Both the position numbers and the translations under genes were made by a program. A DNA stretch of 45,012 nt from positions 1-45,012 of the forward strand of contig NZ_ACJM01000019.1 of NCBI RefSeq assembly GCF_000174415.1, given 5' to 3'. The stretch comes from Dethiobacter alkaliphilus AHT 1 (GTDB lineage Bacteria; Bacillota; Dethiobacteria; Dethiobacterales; Dethiobacteraceae). Below, in pieces: positions 39,696 to 45,012 of this stretch (position 1 is its first letter; each line of letters opens with the position of its first letter). The notes beneath the pieces were generated by a model. The model worked only from the letters and a program-made list of their open reading frames with translations. It was not told the origin of the DNA and did not search any database.

Positions 39696-40211
39696 ATGCG
39701 CTTACAGGGAAAACGTATCGCCCTGTTGGTAGAAGACTTATACGAAGACAATGAATACTGGTATCCCTATTTTCGTCTGTCTGAAGAAGGGGCTGAAGTG
39801 GAAACGGTGGCACCGGAAATTAAAACATATCAAAGCAAACACGGTCAGCCGGCTAAAGCCACAATTTCTGCACAAAATGCTTTGGGCAGCCAATATGATG
39901 CACTGGTAATTCCCGGTGGTTTCTCGCCGGACAAGATGCGCCGCTCCCCGGATATGGTGGAGTTGGTGAAAAAGCTTTATGAGGAAAACAAACCGGTGGC
40001 AGCTATTTGTCACGGCCCCTGGATGCTGGCCTCCGCAGGCGCATTAAAGGGACGCAGGGCCACCTGTTTCTTCTCCATCCGTGACGATGTGGTAAATGCG
40101 GGCGCCGACTATGTGGACGAAGAAGTGGTGCAGGACGGTAATGTGATAACTTCCCGTCAACCAAAAGACTTACCGGCTTTTTGCCGCACCTTAATTGACG
40201 CGCTGCTTTAG
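39696..40211 (+). CDS. DJ-1/PfpI-family protein
   Basis: A 171-residue protein of the DJ-1/PfpI superfamily. It starts MRLQGKRIALLVEDLYEDNEYWYPYFRL, where E of the EDLYED segment and the nucleophile Cys in AAICHGPWML are the family's catalytic elements, as is the GGFSPDKMR loop. Members act as glyoxalase/deglycase-like or peptidase proteins; the exact role is unknown. ATG at 39696 is used here because GGTG precedes it; GTG at 39687 overlaps that site. The 3' end overlaps the convergent membrane gene by 21 bases. Confidence 0.88.
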   Translation: MRLQGKRIALLVEDLYEDNEYWYPYFRLSEEGAEVETVAPEIKTYQSKHGQPAKATISAQNALGSQYDALVIPGGFSPDKMRRSPDMVELVKKLYEENKPVAAICHGPWMLASAGALKGRRATCFFSIRDDVVNAGADYVDEEVVQDGNVITSRQPKDLPAFCRTLIDALL

Positions 40212-40805
40212 CTGCCAACGGGCAAATTCAAATATGGCCAACAGTGTTACCACAAGCAGCAGCATGGGTAGCAGGCGGATAATTACCGAATCGGAGGTGC
40301 CGATGGGATTATCCGGATGCAGGACAACCCCCATGCTCTGGACATAAGAGAGGGTAATACGCAATACAACCACTGCAGCGGCAAATACCGCGTTGGCTAT
40401 GGCAAAAGTCCTGAGGGTTCCGTTGTTGCTGCGTACCAGATATTCCTTACCCAGTCCCAGCACCACCATGGTCAAAGCAGCAACGGTCAGCGGCTCATAA
40501 ACAATGCCGCCCCACGCTACCTGCATGGAAACAAAGGAAAGTGCTGTGCCAATAATCCAAATCACAACAAAGTACAAGCCCAGCCTTTCACTCCAACGCC
40601 CCCAGGCTTCCCGCCGGGTAAGCAGGAACAATCCCCCTAAGATCCCTGCGGCATAATTGGTGTACAGCCCCGCCATGCTCAGCATCCCATGAAAGATGAT
40701 GAGCCGGATTGTTGTACCCAACTGCTGTACCGGCGGGATATTAGAAAGAATAACCAGACTCAGGACAAGATAAATAGCAACAATAATAATTCCCTTGAAT
40801 CTCAA
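40191..40805 (-). CDS. CcmC/CcsA-like six-helix membrane protein
   Basis: A 204-residue hydrophobic protein with six predicted helices. The stretch IIFHGMLSMAGLYTNYAAG followed by MQVAWGGIVYEPLTVAALTMVVL resembles the His-containing helix and WGxYWxWDPxxT motif of cytochrome c assembly proteins (CcmC/CcsA), although the two Trp-Asp residues are replaced (VYEP). It may be a reduced heme-handling protein, and a c-type cytochrome gene is nearby. ATG at 40805 follows GGGAGG. Function by motif is tentative. Confidence 0.45.
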   Translation of the reverse strand: MRFKGIIIVAIYLVLSLVILSNIPPVQQLGTTIRLIIFHGMLSMAGLYTNYAAGILGGLFLLTRREAWGRWSERLGLYFVVIWIIGTALSFVSMQVAWGGIVYEPLTVAALTMVVLGLGKEYLVRSNNGTLRTFAIANAVFAAAVVVLRITLSYVQSMGVVLHPDNPIGTSDSVIIRLLPMLLLVVTLLAIFEFARWQLKQRVN

Positions 40806-40829
40806 AGCTTTAACCTCCCTTAACTATAG

Positions 40830-40860
40830 AAATAAGGACACATTCTTTGTGTCCTTATTT
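40830..40860 (-). terminator. Terminator of ligA
   Basis: A 13-base stem (40830-40842 with 40847-40860) with loop TTCT and T-rich flanks, about 50 bases after the ligA stop codon. Confidence 0.8.
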
Positions 40861-40908
40861 CGCGTTTATTCTTCCTTTAACCTGCCAGTTTCCGCCAGCG
40901 AAGTTAAT

Positions 40909-42921
<2,013 letters not shown>

Positions 42922-42926
42922 TCACT

Positions 42927-45012
42927 TTACACTTTACGCAGGGGAGCATACTTGGCAATGACTTTCTTTAAACCCAGAGTTGTAAACATGATGGTCACTA
43001 CGGTATCGCCGTCACTTAGGGTATCCACCGCTTTTACTTCCCCCGCGCCCCATTTACTGTGCTCCACCCGGTCACCCACAGCCAAATCCCCTGCGCCTCC
43101 CGGCGGAAGCGATGCAGCAGGTGCCGATGTAGGTGCCGAAGCTGCCGCCTTCGATGCTTCGGCCGCTTCCTTATCAAATACGGCGTCGGGAAGCTCACGC
43201 AGGAAGCGGGAGGGCATGTTATGCATCCGCCGCCCAAAAAGATTGCGGTTCATAGCACTGGTCAGATACAGGCGTTTCTCTGCCCGGGTAATACCCACAT
43301 AACAAAGGCGCCTTTCCTCCTCAATACCATCGGCGGTATCAAAGGAGCGCATATGGGGGAAAATCCCCTCCTCCATGCCGGCCACAAAAACCACGGGAAA
43401 TTCCAGCCCTTTGGCTGCGTGCATGGTCATCAGCACTACACGGGGCCCGCCGTCATCCTCCAGTGTATCCAAATCACTTACCAGGGACAGTTGGGTCAAA
43501 AAGGCGGTGAGAGACTTATCTTCACTTTCCTTGACAAAGTCCTGCGCCACCGTGAGAAATTCCAGCAGGTTCTCTTCCCGGCTTTGTGCCTGGTCTGTTC
43601 CTTCAGCACGCAGCTCGTCCAGGTAACCGCTTTTTATCATTACCTGCTCCGTCAGTTCATCTACGCTTAAGTATTCCCGCATTTGCTGCAGATTCTCAAG
43701 CAAAGCGGCGAAACTTTTAACTTTTTTCAGCGGCGCCGAGCCCAGTCCGGCCTCATCGGCCAGCCGCAGCGCTTCATAGAAAGTAATGCCCCGCTCTGAG
43801 GCCATATTATTTAACTTTTCCACGGAAGTGGCGCCAATGCCCCGGCGCGGTACGTTAATCACCCTCAGCAGGCTGATACCGTCGGCGGGGTTGTCCAACA
43901 CACGCAGATAAGCCAGGATGTCCTTTACTTCCTTGCGCTCCCAGAAACGCACTCCTCCCACCATCTGATAAGATATATTTTCCCGGATTAGCGCATCTTC
44001 AATGGCCCGGGACTGGGCATTGGTGCGGTACAAAACGGCAAACTGGTCATACGTTGCCGAGAGCTTTCTTATTTCCCCGGCAATATAGCGCGCTTCCTGC
44101 TGCTCATCCTGGGCGGTGTAAACCTGAATAGGGTCTCCCGCTTCCTGGCTGGTCCATAACTTTTTATCTTTGCGCCCCGCATTATGCTTTACCACATGCC
44201 AGGCCGCCTCCAGGATGTTACCGCTGGAGCGGTAATTTTCCTCCAGCTTCACCACTTCCGCTTCCGGCCAGTCCCGCTCAAAGTCCAGGATGTTGCGGAT
44301 ATCTGCGCCGCGGAACTGATAGATGGACTGGTCGTCGTCTCCCACCACGCACAGATTGCGGTGCACACCTCCCAACAGGCGCACTATTTCATACTGGACC
44401 CGGTTTGTATCCTGATACTCGTCCACCAGAATATAGCGGAATTTTTCCTGGTATGCTTTCAGGACTTCCGGATGCTCCCGCAGCAGTTTCACCACCAAAA
44501 GCAGCATGTCATCAAAATCCAAGGCATTGTTTAACCGCAGCCGTTCCTGATAGGAGCGAAAAACCTTAGCCACGGTACGACTATAGAAATTATCCGCCGC
44601 TTCGTCATAGGTGTCCACGTCCATCATCTCATTTTTGGCCCGACTGATGGCAGAAAGCACGCCGCGCGGCTTAAAACGGGTGTCGTCATCCAGATTAAGA
44701 TTCTTCATCACGTTTTTTATCACCGTCAGCTGATCCGCCGAATCATAAATTACAAAAGAAGATGTGTACCCTAAGCGGTCGGCATGCTCCCGCAGAATGC
44801 GGGCTGAGGCGGCGTGAAATGTGGAAGCCCATATACCGGGAGCAGTCCCCACCAGCTCCTCAATTCGGCCCCGCAACTCCTCCGCCGCTTTATTGGTAAA
44901 GGTGAGCGCCAAAATCTCCCACGGCGCCGCCAGTCTTTGCTGAATCAAGTGGGCAATGCGATGGGTTATAACCCTTGTCTTGCCGCTGCCTGCTCCGGCC
45001 AGGATTAAAAGC
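42927..45012 (-). CDS. pcrA: UvrD/Rep-family DNA helicase PcrA, N-terminus cut by the window edge
   Basis: A superfamily 1A helicase; the frame runs off the window end. The last residues inside the edge are LLILAGAGSGKTRVITHRIAHLI, the Walker A motif, so only about 20-25 residues are missing. Further motifs are VDEYQDTN, VGDDDQSIYQFRGAD, LEENYRSS, MTMHAAKGLEFPVVFVAGMEEG and CYVGITRAEKRLYL. The C-terminal tail (LAVGDRVEHSKWGAGEVKAVD) is the Tudor-like domain of Gram-positive PcrA that contacts RNA polymerase. It unwinds DNA in repair and in removing barriers. Upstream of ligA. Confidence 0.97.
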   Translation of the reverse strand, partial: LLILAGAGSGKTRVITHRIAHLIQQRLAAPWEILALTFTNKAAEELRGRIEELVGTAPGIWASTFHAASARILREHADRLGYTSSFVIYDSADQLTVIKNVMKNLNLDDDTRFKPRGVLSAISRAKNEMMDVDTYDEAADNFYSRTVAKVFRSYQERLRLNNALDFDDMLLLVVKLLREHPEVLKAYQEKFRYILVDEYQDTNRVQYEIVRLLGGVHRNLCVVGDDDQSIYQFRGADIRNILDFERDWPEAEVVKLEENYRSSGNILEAAWHVVKHNAGRKDKKLWTSQEAGDPIQVYTAQDEQQEARYIAGEIRKLSATYDQFAVLYRTNAQSRAIEDALIRENISYQMVGGVRFWERKEVKDILAYLRVLDNPADGISLLRVINVPRRGIGATSVEKLNNMASERGITFYEALRLADEAGLGSAPLKKVKSFAALLENLQQMREYLSVDELTEQVMIKSGYLDELRAEGTDQAQSREENLLEFLTVAQDFVKESEDKSLTAFLTQLSLVSDLDTLEDDGGPRVVLMTMHAAKGLEFPVVFVAGMEEGIFPHMRSFDTADGIEEERRLCYVGITRAEKRLYLTSAMNRNLFGRRMHNMPSRFLRELPDAVFDKEAAEASKAAASAPTSAPAASLPPGGAGDLAVGDRVEHSKWGAGEVKAVDTLSDGDTVVTIMFTTLGLKKVIAKYAPLRKV

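Overview
The window looks like chromosomal DNA of an anaerobic, probably spore-forming member of the Clostridia-type Firmicutes. The evidence is strong GGAGG ribosome binding sites with frequent GTG/TTG starts, a sigma-54-dependent amino-acid fermentation cluster with a ferredoxin-type 2-oxoacid oxidoreductase, rubrerythrin, class I (Fe-S) fumarase, meso-diaminopimelate dehydrogenase, a Spo0E-like protein, DUF3231 proteins and GatCAB. A small membrane-anchored diheme c-type cytochrome and a TRAP dicarboxylate-type transporter would fit a Dethiobacter-like respiratory or syntrophic anaerobe, but the genus is a guess.

Layout. 1-1043: the first codons of a probable CoA-transferase (minus), then a thiamine-binding MTH1187-family protein and a PrcB-domain lipoprotein (plus). 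1046-6500: a C4-acid operon on the minus strand, fumarase alpha and beta, malic enzyme, then an anchorless Fe-S/flavoprotein pair of the fumarate reductase/succinate dehydrogenase superfamily. 6718-9068: a frameshifted EamA transporter, the initiator tRNA-fMet, and a frameshifted class I aminotransferase. 9209-16090: a branched-chain amino-acid oxidation operon (leucine dehydrogenase, then the gamma, NAD(P)-linked flavoprotein/ferredoxin, alpha and beta subunits of a 2-oxoacid:ferredoxin oxidoreductase), preceded by a good sigma-54 promoter and a PAS-AAA-Fis regulator similar in design to Bacillus BkdR. 16218-23315: single genes (rubrerythrin, two DUF3231-like proteins, an MFS exporter, a zinc-ribbon protein, a Spo0E-like protein, Ddh, a MoaD-like protein, a rhomboid-like protein, a DUF2680-like secreted protein). 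23440-27902: a TRAP transporter operon dctP2-dctQ-dctM-dctP1 with an unusual leader. 27981-30182: an ECF sigma/anti-sigma pair and a HigBA-type toxin-antitoxin module whose antitoxin is frameshifted. 30377-35343: a YyaL-type thioredoxin-domain protein, a GNAT acetyltransferase and a CopB-type copper ATPase with a His-rich tail. 35388-39144: thioesterase-gatC-gatA-gatB. 39294-40805: the mini cytochrome, a DJ-1/PfpI protein and a CcmC-like membrane protein. 40909-45012: pcrA (cut by the window edge) and ligA.

How it works together (inference): C4 acids imported by the TRAP system could enter the fumarase/malic enzyme/fumarate reductase module. Branched-chain amino acids would be deaminated and oxidised to acyl-CoA with reduction of ferredoxin and NAD(P).

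The most interesting signals are not genes. (1) The TRAP operon leader has GTAG-type repeats in exact 8-nt register after a consensus sigma-A promoter, followed by two tandem intrinsic terminators. The same octamers abut the ribosome binding site of the second dctP gene. This looks like an undescribed RNA- or DNA-repeat-based control system. (2) A structured ~70-nt intergenic element occurs twice, with compensatory changes in its stem. (3) Abutting TGCAA-N4-TTGCA palindromes lie in the leader of the sigma-54 operon. (4) Three genes are each broken by one missing base, which may reflect sequence error, decay or, in one case, programmed frameshifting at a UUUUUUA site.
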